Shown: in pieces, positions 32,577 to 40,006 of the stretch
Numbering within the stretch: the stretch's first letter is position 1
How the letters are laid out: each line of letters begins with the position of its first letter
Source of the DNA: Youxingia wuxianensis
GTDB taxonomy: Bacteria > Bacillota > Clostridia > Oscillospirales > Ruminococcaceae
Length of the DNA stretch: 64,000 bases
Reading direction: 5' to 3'
NCBI RefSeq assembly: GCF_014385085.1
Contig: NZ_JACRTD010000006.1
Location: 124,001-188,000 of the forward strand
The notes under the pieces: generated by a model
The model's database searches: none
What the model saw: only the letters and a program-made list of their open reading frames with translations
What the model was told of the DNA's origin: nothing
Made by a program: the position numbers and the translations under genes

Positions 32577-33191
32577 TTACTTTGTTTGGGTTTGCTTTAT
32601 CCAGACAAATATTTTAGCAACAAATAGCAGAAACATAAGGGCGGTTACATAGGGTTGTCTTGCCGCAACGAAGAAGCAGATAAAAAGCGTACTCAGCACG
32701 AGAGAGCATTTTGTGATTATGTTGCTCCATGATTCCTTTTCAAAACAAACACACATCAGTTTCGCTATCCCAAGTGCAATCAAAACAATAAAAACAATCC
32801 AATAGATTGCAAGATATATTGGGGTAGTGTCTGTAAATGAAAGTAGATTGACAGAATAAATATATCCGTCAACAAGGTTACCATACAACGGCAAAAGTAT
32901 AAAAGTAACCGCCATCATATCTAATATTCCATAAATGAAACTGTAAATTTTTTTCAAGTTGGAACGATTTTCAGTTTCGGCAAGTGTAATCAGTTCTTCG
33001 CCCGATAGCAGTTCATCTATGGTCACAGAAAAGAATTTAGAAATACACTTGAGCGACTCAATGTTAGGGTAACCCTTGCCGCTTTCCCATTTTGAAATGG
33101 CTGTTCTTGATACATATAATTGCTCCGCAAGTTGTTCCTGCGTTAAGTTCTTTCCAGTCCTAAGCTGTTGTAGCTTTTCATTAAATTCCAT
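32577..33191 (-). CDS. bcrR: BcrR, membrane-bound bacitracin sensor-regulator
   Basis: The 204-aa protein has an N-terminal XRE helix-turn-helix (LTQEQLAEQLYVSRTAISKW) and four membrane helices in the C-terminal half (about 85-200). This is the one-component design of BcrR, which senses bacitracin in the membrane and activates bcrABD while bound to its GACA-N7-TGTC sites; both sites are present downstream. Its start overlaps the preceding small gene by 11 bases. Confidence 0.9.
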   Translation of the reverse strand: MEFNEKLQQLRTGKNLTQEQLAEQLYVSRTAISKWESGKGYPNIESLKCISKFFSVTIDELLSGEELITLAETENRSNLKKIYSFIYGILDMMAVTFILLPLYGNLVDGYIYSVNLLSFTDTTPIYLAIYWIVFIVLIALGIAKLMCVCFEKESWSNIITKCSLVLSTLFICFFVAARQPYVTALMFLLFVAKIFVWIKQTQTK

Positions 33192-33378
33192 GATTCTCCT
33201 CCTGTTTGTTCCTTGTTTTCATACGTCCATCAACGGGTTTTTCTGCATCTTTTGGTATCATCCATGCACGACCAAATTTTTCAGTTCCGTCAATGCGATT
33301 TTCCTCACATAATTTTTGTATCCGTCTTTCCGATATGCCCCATTTTTCAGAAGCGGCTTTCACAGAAATGTAATTCAT
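33181..33378 (-). CDS. Small helix-turn-helix DNA-binding protein
   Basis: The start at 33378 (AAGGAAG upstream) gives 65 aa: MNYISVKAASEKWGISERRI and GRAWMIPKDAEKP, the pattern of excisionase/MerR-like helix-turn-helix proteins frequent on clostridial elements. It is cotranscribed with, and overlaps, bcrR. The longer frame to 33552 has no start signal. It may be a co-regulator or a remnant of the element into which the bcr cluster was inserted. Confidence 0.65.
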   Translation of the reverse strand: MNYISVKAASEKWGISERRIQKLCEENRIDGTEKFGRAWMIPKDAEKPVDGRMKTRNKQEENHGI

Positions 33379-33543
33379 AATATCAACTTCCTTTCGCAAA
33401 GAGTATATAATTATTATATACGGAATGACGAATAATAGCAAGTTTCTCTCCACTAATACGAAATTATACACTACTAAACATAAAATCATACTTCGTTCAA
33501 ATATCATCACCCGAAATGTACAATGATATAGGATGATATTAAA

Positions 33544-33897
33544 ATGTACCAAGATGAAAGAAAACTTGATTTTAAGCCGTTAGGTATAGCGATAAAAAAA
33601 GCTCGGGAAGCAAAAGGGTGGACACAGGAATATCTTGCCCAACTGGTAGACCTTACGCCACGCTCTATTATGTATATAGAGAACAGGGGGCAGCACCCAA
33701 GGCTTAACAAATTTTATCTCATTACTACCTTGCTTGACATCTCTGTAGACCAGTTCTTTTTTCCATGCAATGAAGATGGCGACAACAATCGCCGCAAACA
33801 AGTTGATGTACTGTTGAATGATATGGAAGAAAAGGAGCTTATCGTGATGGAAGCTACGGCTCAAGGCTTGAAAAAGGCAAGAGAAACTGCGGAATAA
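33544..33897 (+). CDS. XRE-family transcriptional regulator of the ICE
   Basis: The 117-aa protein has a Cro/C1 helix-turn-helix at about residues 12-65 (IAIKKAREAKGWTQEYLAQL, TPRSIMYIENRGQHP) and a short helical tail. It is the only rightward gene in this part of the ICE, divergent from the bcrR unit. Similar repressors in Tn1549-like elements are thought to keep transfer genes silent. Confidence 0.75.
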   Translation: MYQDERKLDFKPLGIAIKKAREAKGWTQEYLAQLVDLTPRSIMYIENRGQHPRLNKFYLITTLLDISVDQFFFPCNEDGDNNRRKQVDVLLNDMEEKELIVMEATAQGLKKARETAE

Positions 33898-33928
33898 TTA
33901 ACGCTGTTTTCGTAAGCCAAGCCAACTG

Positions 33929-33966
33929 AAAAAAGTGCGACACCTACACAGGCTATCGCACTTTTT
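33929..33966. terminator. Bidirectional terminator
   Basis: AAAAAAGTGCGA (33929-33940) pairs with TCGCACTTTTT (33956-33966). It lies between two convergent genes and has T runs both ways. Confidence 0.8.
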
Positions 33967-33977
33967 AGGTTATTTTT

Positions 33978-34274
33978 TTATTCTCCACACAAATCATAAA
34001 GCTGTTCACATCGGTTTTGAATATCTAAGATTTCTGTTTCGGTTAAACTCCTGCGGTTATGAGTAAGTTGTTGCTCTAAAAAATCACGATAGCCATCAAG
34101 TAAGGCATCCCGTAAAAGCTCGGGGGCTTTGCAATGTTCCACACCAAACCATTGCTCATCTTTTTCATCCCAAATCATAACGGTGTATCCTCGCTTAGTG
34201 TTCACCACCTCCAAAACACTATCTTTATTTAGGTAATCGTTGAATACTTCTAAAACCTTTTCAAAGGTCATCAT
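33978..34274 (-). CDS. Small ICE protein, paralogue of 38202-38504
   Basis: The 98-aa protein (MMTFEKVLEVFNDYLNKDSV) aligns along its length with the 100-aa protein at 38202-38504 (MLTFEKVLEIFADYLAADET), including a C-terminal acidic helix. Both are soluble, with no catalytic motif. One lies on each side of the relaxase/AbiE block, so a duplication within the ICE is likely. The function is unknown. Confidence 0.65.
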   Translation of the reverse strand: MMTFEKVLEVFNDYLNKDSVLEVVNTKRGYTVMIWDEKDEQWFGVEHCKAPELLRDALLDGYRDFLEQQLTHNRRSLTETEILDIQNRCEQLYDLCGE

Positions 34275-34502
34275 TTTATCAGCCCTTTCATATTTTAGGT
34301 GCTTATATGTAAGTAGTTTATATACTTATTACGACTATGATAATAAAAGTAAATCATCGTGTAAAGGATACGGATATTGTTTGCGAACAAAAGTGGCAAG
34401 CAATGCCGGTGTTAATACACACCGACCCGCAGAGTGCAAAATCCCTCCATGATTTTTCTCTCCGCTTGCTTGTTGAGGGCAGCGCCCCCAAGCCCCTTTG
34501 AA

Positions 34503-34545
34503 CACAGAATTTCATTCTGTGGCTGCGCGTTCTGCGAACGCTTTT
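34503..34545. repeat. Two adjacent hairpins downstream of the relaxase gene
   Basis: CACAGAAT/ATTCTGTG (34503-34510 with 34514-34521) and GCGTTC/GAACGC (34527-34532 with 34536-34541, then TTTT). They fill the gap after the relaxase stop; the second could be a rightward terminator. The rest of 34275-34558 holds no gene. Confidence 0.4.
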
Positions 34546-34558
34546 GACCAGGACCAGC

Positions 34559-35971
34559 TTACCGCTGGCCGTGGTCTTTTTCTTTTTCAACATCCTGTTC
34601 TACCTCCATTTTCAGCACTCGATCCACATTGGCCTTTGCCGTCAAAAGCTCCCGCATTTCCTCACGGGAACGCCGGTACTCGGCATAGGTCTTTTTCTTT
34701 TCTTCCAGCAATTTTGCGTACTCCGTCTGCAACTCTTTAACCTTAGGCAGCTTCTTGACTCCCATTTCATCAAAGGCATTCTTGGCAGCCTGGTGGAGCA
34801 GAATTTCTTCCTCATGTTCTTCCCGGAATTTCTTAGAGTAGCCGGCCTTGCGGTATGCCACATAGACCTCACGGGTCTTGGCATAATTTACGATGTGAGT
34901 ACGCAAAACAGCAATCTCTGCCATGCGCTTTTCAGCCGCTTTGATCTGCGCCGAAAGCTCATTGTGATGTGCCGTGGCAGCCGCAGCCTTTTCTTCTAAA
35001 ATCGCATACTCCAGCAGGTTATGCTCTGACAAGTAATTCATGGTCTGTGCCATTTGTTTCAGATTGAAAACCTTGGCCCAACGAGCATAGCCAGCACCTT
35101 TTCCTGCCTGCAATTTTGCCTGAATGTCCACCAGCAGATTGACCTTCGGCGGCTCTGCCTGTGTGACTGTTTTCTTTCGTGGGGTATGCGCTTTCTTCCC
35201 GGAGAGAACTGCCCGCAATTCTTCCACTCCATACCCTTCGCCCAGACTGTCCACGCGGGCTGCTTTCTCCCAGCCGGGGAGCTTCAGGCGATACGATTTC
35301 CCGCGCTTTGATACTTCACAGCCGGACTCTTGCAGCAACTTCAGCAGTTCCTCAAAATTAGCAGGGCTTTGTGATAATGCGTTGTCAATCGCCACACGAA
35401 GCAGCTCTCGGTGAGAGGGCTTTGCCTGATCGCCCAGCCATTTGTTATAGCTCTTTCCGTGAGGGTTCGGATTCTCTACAATGGACAGTCCATTCTCAAT
35501 ACAGATGGTGTCACTTAGCCGCCGAACCGCCTTGGTGCTGCCCCAAAAGTTTCGGAATTTCCGGTCATATTCCAAGCTGACTGATGACCAGATAATGTGA
35601 TTATGAATGTGCGACTTGTCTATGTGGGTGCAGACCACAAAGGCATGATTGCCTTTGGTAAAACGCTTGGCAAATTCTACACCCAGCCTGTTTGCTTCTT
35701 CCGGGGTGATTTCGCCGGGGCGGAAAGACTGGCGCACATGATAGGCAATCACATCATCCGCACCGCGCACTCGCCCGGTAGCGGCAATGTACTGCCGCTT
35801 TGCCAGAAGAAACTCTGCATCCGCAGTCCGGCTGTCACAAGCATAGCCGGTAATGAGCCTGCCGTTATCTGTTTTCTTTGGATTGGCCACATAGTCGATG
35901 ATGTCACTGATCGCCCGACTTTCTATGCGGCCCTTGCCGACATGAAGCGGCATGATGCGGGTTGTTGCCAT
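34559..35971 (-). CDS. Relaxase (MobP/Tn1549 type)
   Basis: The 470-aa protein starts MATTRIMPLHVGKGRIESRA, has an early catalytic-Tyr region (AISDIIDYVANPKKT) and the metal-binding three-His motif HIDKSHIHNHII of VirD2-like relaxases, then a long Lys/Glu coiled-coil (about 300-460). It nicks the ICE at oriT and leads the single strand into the recipient. The gene ends at 34559 and is preceded by the zinc-ribbon and AbiE genes. MobC (38656-38994) is its likely accessory factor. Confidence 0.9.
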   Translation of the reverse strand: MATTRIMPLHVGKGRIESRAISDIIDYVANPKKTDNGRLITGYACDSRTADAEFLLAKRQYIAATGRVRGADDVIAYHVRQSFRPGEITPEEANRLGVEFAKRFTKGNHAFVVCTHIDKSHIHNHIIWSSVSLEYDRKFRNFWGSTKAVRRLSDTICIENGLSIVENPNPHGKSYNKWLGDQAKPSHRELLRVAIDNALSQSPANFEELLKLLQESGCEVSKRGKSYRLKLPGWEKAARVDSLGEGYGVEELRAVLSGKKAHTPRKKTVTQAEPPKVNLLVDIQAKLQAGKGAGYARWAKVFNLKQMAQTMNYLSEHNLLEYAILEEKAAAATAHHNELSAQIKAAEKRMAEIAVLRTHIVNYAKTREVYVAYRKAGYSKKFREEHEEEILLHQAAKNAFDEMGVKKLPKVKELQTEYAKLLEEKKKTYAEYRRSREEMRELLTAKANVDRVLKMEVEQDVEKEKDHGQR

Positions 35972-36030
35972 AGGTCAGACCTCCTTTCCGAAAAGAAAAC
36001 GGCCTGCCGTAGCAGACCGCTTTCACTATT

Positions 36031-36351
36031 CTATAAAACTTTTTCATCGAAATAATTGAACTCATCATCTTCTAAATGTCTTGGTGGAAATCTCATTTCA
36101 TATTGCTCTTGCGCCAATGCACGGACATCAGGCCGCCTATCCTTTAGTCGATTTTTCAGCCAGGACAACTGCTCTTTCGATAGCCTCCATGGAAGATTCA
36201 AAAGACGATTCAGTGTCATCAGTTCAGCCTGCTTTTCTGCTGGTAGCGAAGCACAGGATTTACAAATGTGGGCTGCATGACCTTTGCCTGAAAATTTTTC
36301 GTTGGCTTTGTATTCGCCACAAATTTTACAATAATGTCCATGCTTTTTCAT
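36031..36351 (-). CDS. Zinc-ribbon protein, 106 aa
   Basis: The start at 36351 (AAAGG upstream, ATGA overlap with the AbiEii stop) gives a protein with two CxxC pairs (YCKICGEYKANEKF and HICKSC), a small zinc ribbon, then a helical basic part (RLSKEQLSWLKNRLKDRRPD). It is coupled to the AbiE pair and may be a third component or a DNA-binding accessory. I know no defined function. Confidence 0.65.
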   Translation of the reverse strand: MKKHGHYCKICGEYKANEKFSGKGHAAHICKSCASLPAEKQAELMTLNRLLNLPWRLSKEQLSWLKNRLKDRRPDVRALAQEQYEMRFPPRHLEDDEFNYFDEKVL

Positions 36352-37202
36352 AAGCTGATACCTTTCTCGCAAAGTGCATATAACCTGCGAATTGCTTTCA
36401 TAATCACATCCCATTCCAAATCAGAAGCATAAGAAAACTTTTTACGGTATGCCTCCCAAAGTTTTTGCATAACCGAATCATTTTCTACTTCGTTAAAAAC
36501 TTCTTCAGCCTGGTTAAGATACTTCTCAGATCCCCGTTTATGGGCAGTTGCCAGAAGTGCATCATGTAAAATATTTGGGTTCAGTGTGGTTCCATGTAGC
36601 TGTTCTAAAATGTAAATATCGTAGAAATCTCTCATGCGGGTATTAGTTGTGGTTCTGGTAATAATGGTTTCCAATTTTTCTGCCAGCACAGTTTCTAAAT
36701 TATAAGCCCAAATATCAATGAAGCGATCTTCCAACATAAGTTTGAATGAATACCGGACCTCTCTTGGTGTAATCGCATCTCCCGTAGAAATATCAATTTT
36801 CAAAGGGGTCACTACGCCATCGAATGTTGTACTCATGCTGACACGAATCCCTGGATACTCTGCTTCATCCATAATCTCCGAAATACTTTTCAGCTGAAAT
36901 TTAACACCATCATCAATCGGAACAGTTACGATTGATGAAATTAGATTCTCAATATCCTCCACATTGACATTGGCTCCTTTTATGGTTGCATCCAAATCCA
37001 TCGTAGAACGGGCATCCAATCCAACCATAGCCGCTACCAACATACCACCCTTCAAGATAAACTTATCACGATACTCAGAAAGAGAAATACGCTCCAAAAA
37101 ACGCTCCATCATGTAGTTCCTCATTAAAATCTGAGCATCTGCGGATTTTTCTCTGGAAAGGTTTCGTATTAAATCTTTAAGCTGCCTTGCTGTTTTTATC
37201 AT
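36348..37202 (-). CDS. abiEii: AbiEii-type nucleotidyltransferase toxin
   Basis: The 284-aa protein has the nucleotidyltransferase pattern FILKGGMLVAAMVGLDARST followed by MDLDA (DxD), further Asp in LKIDISTGD and the family C-terminal helical region with ETVLAEKLETII. AbiEii toxins modify tRNA or nucleotides and cause abortive infection; they are type IV toxins whose antitoxin does not bind them. The gene overlaps the antitoxin stop (ATGA at 37199-37202). Confidence 0.85.
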   Translation of the reverse strand: MIKTARQLKDLIRNLSREKSADAQILMRNYMMERFLERISLSEYRDKFILKGGMLVAAMVGLDARSTMDLDATIKGANVNVEDIENLISSIVTVPIDDGVKFQLKSISEIMDEAEYPGIRVSMSTTFDGVVTPLKIDISTGDAITPREVRYSFKLMLEDRFIDIWAYNLETVLAEKLETIITRTTTNTRMRDFYDIYILEQLHGTTLNPNILHDALLATAHKRGSEKYLNQAEEVFNEVENDSVMQKLWEAYRKKFSYASDLEWDVIMKAIRRLYALCEKGISL

Positions 37203-37807
37203 AAAAGTACCTCCAAATACTGTCGTAAAATTTTTTCCACCTTGAACATCCCAGCATATTGCATTAAAGCTCGCAGGTTCTTATCTTTTCTACGAGCATA
37301 CGCTTTCAATGCCCCCTGAAAGGTTTGAATTTCAATTCTACTGCGGCTTCTGAGCAAATCACAGATCGTTCGCTCCATATCATAAACCGGTACGGTATGC
37401 CCAAAAGGTGTCTGACCGCTGGACAACCCAACATCAAATAACTCTGGCTTCATGGTGTAAACAGATAGCCCTTCTGCTTTTAAGCGAGTCGGACTATAAC
37501 CACGCCGTACTGTAACAGAATATTTGGAGGGTTCTCTGTCAGTCAAATCATGAAAAAACAAGGCCGATTCATGGGAAAACACTGCCTGATTACACCGCAG
37601 ATGCAAAAGGAACATAGCATCTACCCAGGCATCTTCGGAGACATAAATACCATGGGCAACCTGTTGAAGATTTTTCTCTTTAACATATTCATAAAAAATG
37701 GGCTTTACAATTCCGCTGGCAATTACCTGCGCAGTTTGTAGCATCCCATCATGCTCGGTCAGAAGTCTGTCTAATTGCTCAAACCGTTCTGATCTGGTCA
37801 CGATCAT
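37199..37807 (-). CDS. abiEi: AbiEi-type antitoxin and autorepressor
   Basis: The 202-aa protein begins with a winged helix-turn-helix (FEQLDRLLTEHDGMLQTAQV) and has the AbiEi C-terminal block (VPVYDMERTICDLLRSRSRI). AbiEi represses its own operon and counters AbiEii. ATG 37807 is chosen; GTG two codons later has better spacing to AAGGA and is an alternative. A 10-bp inverted repeat brackets the -10 box just upstream. Confidence 0.82.
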   Translation of the reverse strand: MIVTRSERFEQLDRLLTEHDGMLQTAQVIASGIVKPIFYEYVKEKNLQQVAHGIYVSEDAWVDAMFLLHLRCNQAVFSHESALFFHDLTDREPSKYSVTVRRGYSPTRLKAEGLSVYTMKPELFDVGLSSGQTPFGHTVPVYDMERTICDLLRSRSRIEIQTFQGALKAYARRKDKNLRALMQYAGMFKVEKILRQYLEVLL

Positions 37808-37814
37808 CACTTCC

Positions 37815-37855
37815 TTTCGTGCTACTATTATACACGAATATAGCACGAAAGTAAA
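37815..37855 (-). promoter_or_regulatory. Autoregulated abiE promoter
   Basis: TTTCGTGCTA (37815-37824) is repeated inverted at 37841-37850. The minus-strand -10 TATAAT (37827-37832) lies in the 16-base spacer and TTTACT (37850-37855) is a suitable -35. A repressor bound here would block RNA polymerase directly. Confidence 0.7.
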
Positions 37856-37905
37856 TAAGGTAATTATAGATCCACCGTGTATCATTTTTTATAGTTTTGC
37901 GTATT

Positions 37906-38205
37906 TTATCCATAAACCAACTCCTGAATTGCAAATTTCAAACTCTGCACCTTGCCCAGCAGCCAGATCGCAGCCAGCGGCAGCCCCATCGGGCTAATCA
38001 AAAATGCCATAACCAGCAAAATCACACCGTTCTGCGGGGAATAGGTAATCAGCACAGCCACGCCAAGCAGAGCAATCACCATGCTGAACAGACCAAGCAC
38101 CAGACCGGATATGTAGATCAGCCCCGTGCAGAGCCAGACAAAAAGTGTCAGCACCAAAATAACCGGCGCAGTTACGATCATCAACAGGCATTTCAAAATC
38201 TTCAT
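37906..38205 (-). CDS. Small ICE membrane protein, 99 aa
   Basis: Start ATG 38205 (ATGA overlap with the gene upstream, GGAGG ten bases before). Three hydrophobic helices follow in MKILKCLLMIVTAPVILVLT, LIYISGLVLGLFSMVIALLG and VILLVMAFLISPMGLPLAAI. Such proteins (CD1845-like) are common in Tn1549-type elements. A role in transfer or entry exclusion is only a guess. Confidence 0.65.
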   Translation of the reverse strand: MKILKCLLMIVTAPVILVLTLFVWLCTGLIYISGLVLGLFSMVIALLGVAVLITYSPQNGVILLVMAFLISPMGLPLAAIWLLGKVQSLKFAIQELVYG

Positions 38206-38504
38206 TCCAGTTCCTCCTTCCAACGCTCCAGATGCCGTTTACACAGGGCATCTGCTTCTCTCTCATCATCTTCCGTCACTTCCCGTTTACCTTTGGTCAG
38301 TTCAATCTCCAGATAAGTCCGGTAATCATCAGCTAAGAGGTCGAACAGTTCCTTGGGAGTATGGCACACCTCGCCGGTGCAATAGCGAAAGTCTTGGTCA
38401 AATTCAACCCTTACACATCCATGACGGCTGATATAAACTTCGGTGGTCTCGTCTGCGGCCAGATAGTCCGCAAAAATCTCCAACACTTTTTCAAAGGTCA
38501 GCAT
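38202..38504 (-). CDS. Small ICE protein, paralogue of 33978-34274
   Basis: The 100-aa protein starts MLTFEKVLEIFADYLAADET and has a conserved middle (CHTPKELFDLLADDYRTYLE) and an acidic C-terminus. It is translationally coupled to the membrane protein that follows. See the paralogue for comparison; no function is known to me. Confidence 0.65.
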   Translation of the reverse strand: MLTFEKVLEIFADYLAADETTEVYISRHGCVRVEFDQDFRYCTGEVCHTPKELFDLLADDYRTYLEIELTKGKREVTEDDEREADALCKRHLERWKEELE

Positions 38505-38584
38505 CTGTTTTCACTCCTTTGCTACGCTTCTTGCTCTACTCATATTATCCGGTACGGACAGGCAAAAGACAAGGATACCGGCAA

Positions 38585-38635
38585 AAAGAAAAAGCGGAGG
38601 GAGATGCGGCGAAGAAACGCCGTTCCTCCCTCCGC
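38585..38635 (-). terminator. Terminator after mobC
   Basis: GCGGAGGGAG (38594-38603) pairs with CTCCCTCCGC (38626-38635), enclosing a GGCG/CGCC stem; the minus-strand side runs into TTTTTCTTTTT. It ends the mobC transcript. Confidence 0.75.
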
Positions 38636-38655
38636 AAATGGAGTATCTTTCCCTG

Positions 38656-38994
38656 TTATGAAAGTTTAGAAAGCTGGGTAAGGATTTCCTTCACCCCCTC
38701 CCACAGTTGTTCCTGCCGCTGGGATATATCCTCCAAATCAGCATCATAAACCCGCCCGGTCTCATGCACTTTACGGGTCAGCTGATTCAAGTTGTTGCTG
38801 CTTCGGCGCATCAGGGAGACCAGCTCCTTCAGTTCCGGCAGATCCAGCTGCACCACATACCCATCCAGTGCCATTTTCCGCAGATAGGCACTCAAATTTT
38901 CTGTCCCGTATTGCTGCATCTTTTGATGGATCAGCTCCAGTTCCTCTGCGGATACCCAAAACAGCACCGGAACATCCCGCTTACGCTTTGCCAT
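38656..38994 (-). CDS. mobC: MobC-type relaxosome accessory protein
   Basis: The 112-aa protein has an N-terminal ribbon-helix-helix-like part (PVLFWVSAEELELIHQKMQQ) and the MobC block LVSLMRRSSNNLNQLTRKVH. MobC proteins bind oriT and help the relaxase melt and nick it. It lies two bases after the DUF3849 gene on the same strand. Confidence 0.8.
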   Translation of the reverse strand: MAKRKRDVPVLFWVSAEELELIHQKMQQYGTENLSAYLRKMALDGYVVQLDLPELKELVSLMRRSSNNLNQLTRKVHETGRVYDADLEDISQRQEQLWEGVKEILTQLSKLS

Positions 38995-38996
38995 AG

Positions 38997-39815
38997 TTAT
39001 CGCTCCGGTTCCCGTTTCTTCGGGGCGGCAGGCTTGTGGGCAGGCAGTTCCTGCTTGAGCTTATCCCGTACAGAGGGACGGGACGGTTGTATCTTTTCTC
39101 CCTGAGTACGGCTGAGCTGCTGTTCTTCTCGCACCAAATCAATAAAACCATCCAGTACAGCAGGGTGGCTGTTCAGGACATAACCACAACGGACAGTTTC
39201 GGGATTATCGTTGGGAATGGTCTTAGCCCATTCCTTATTGCGTCGGGAGTAACGCCCATCCCAGTCCTGAAGCTGGACGGTGTTGGCAAGGACCAGCGCC
39301 ACACGCTCCATGCCATAGTTCTCGATCACACCCTTTGCCGCATCGTGACTGAGATACATTCCGTCGAAGTGTTCCCGCACCGCCGCTTCAATGGACTCCT
39401 TGCATTGGAGATTTACATTGTTGGAAGTTCGGTACTGCTCCAGCTCCCCATGTTCTCTCGCATAGGCGGCAGAGTAGGGATAGACCGGTGTTGTTCGCAG
39501 TTCCTCTTTAGCTCTGCACACATCATCGGCTCGACTTTCAATACTGTCCCGGATCACATCCATGTGGCCGGTCTCCAGCTTTTCAAAATAGCGGTACACA
39601 TCCGCCAGCGGCGAGGGAGATTCCAAAAGTGCCTGAGCCTGGGCGTCGGTCAGCTCCAGTTCCTCCATCGCCATCACGATGTCCTCACGGACAGTATACT
39701 CATAGGTGTGGTGCAGGATTTCTTCCGGGGGCTGGCTTTTCAGCCAGTCCCTGAATTTGTCCTGCTCAGCAGCCATCTTTTCATAAAGAGCCGTATTCAG
39801 ATCGTTGGTATTCAT
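38997..39815 (-). CDS. DUF3849-type ICE protein
   Basis: The 272-aa protein starts MNTNDLNTALYEKMAAEQDK and carries the DUF3849 core (PVYPYSAAYAREHGELEQYR to YGMERVALVLANTVQLQDWD), ending in a basic Pro/Lys-rich tail. This family occurs only on Firmicute conjugative elements, usually between the helicase and mobC genes, as here. Its function is not known. Its ATG overlaps the stop of a small ORF split by IS110. Confidence 0.75.
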   Translation of the reverse strand: MNTNDLNTALYEKMAAEQDKFRDWLKSQPPEEILHHTYEYTVREDIVMAMEELELTDAQAQALLESPSPLADVYRYFEKLETGHMDVIRDSIESRADDVCRAKEELRTTPVYPYSAAYAREHGELEQYRTSNNVNLQCKESIEAAVREHFDGMYLSHDAAKGVIENYGMERVALVLANTVQLQDWDGRYSRRNKEWAKTIPNDNPETVRCGYVLNSHPAVLDGFIDLVREEQQLSRTQGEKIQPSRPSVRDKLKQELPAHKPAAPKKREPER

Positions 39816-40006
39816 GTTATCGCACCTCCTACAATATAGTTACGGTTAAAGGCGCGGCAGCCAGCCGCGTCTTTTTCCATCTCAAAGCCGAAGCTGTTAG
39901 AATGGGAGAGTAAATGGCCTGGCAGTTTGCACCTTGGGCTAACACGCCCGCTGAGGAGTCCGTCAGCCGCCTCTCTCGTTCGCAGCATTCGATTTACGCA
40001 GGTTGT
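39812..40006 (-). pseudogene. 3' part of a 104-aa ORF split by IS110
   Basis: Open frame TTCVNRMLRTREAADGLLSG, then KLPGHLLSHSNSFGFEMEKD, ending AITMNTN-proximal with a TGA that overlaps the DUF3849 start. Joined to 41341-41460 after removal of 40007-41340 it makes one 104-codon frame. I cannot tell whether it was ever a functional protein. Confidence 0.4.

Noticed and set aside
39840..40006. Region upstream of the IS110 transposase considered as the bridge-RNA locus
   Set aside because: The minus strand here is an open frame that joins exactly to codons on the other side of the IS, so it belongs to the host element; only 40007-40099 is likely to be IS sequence.
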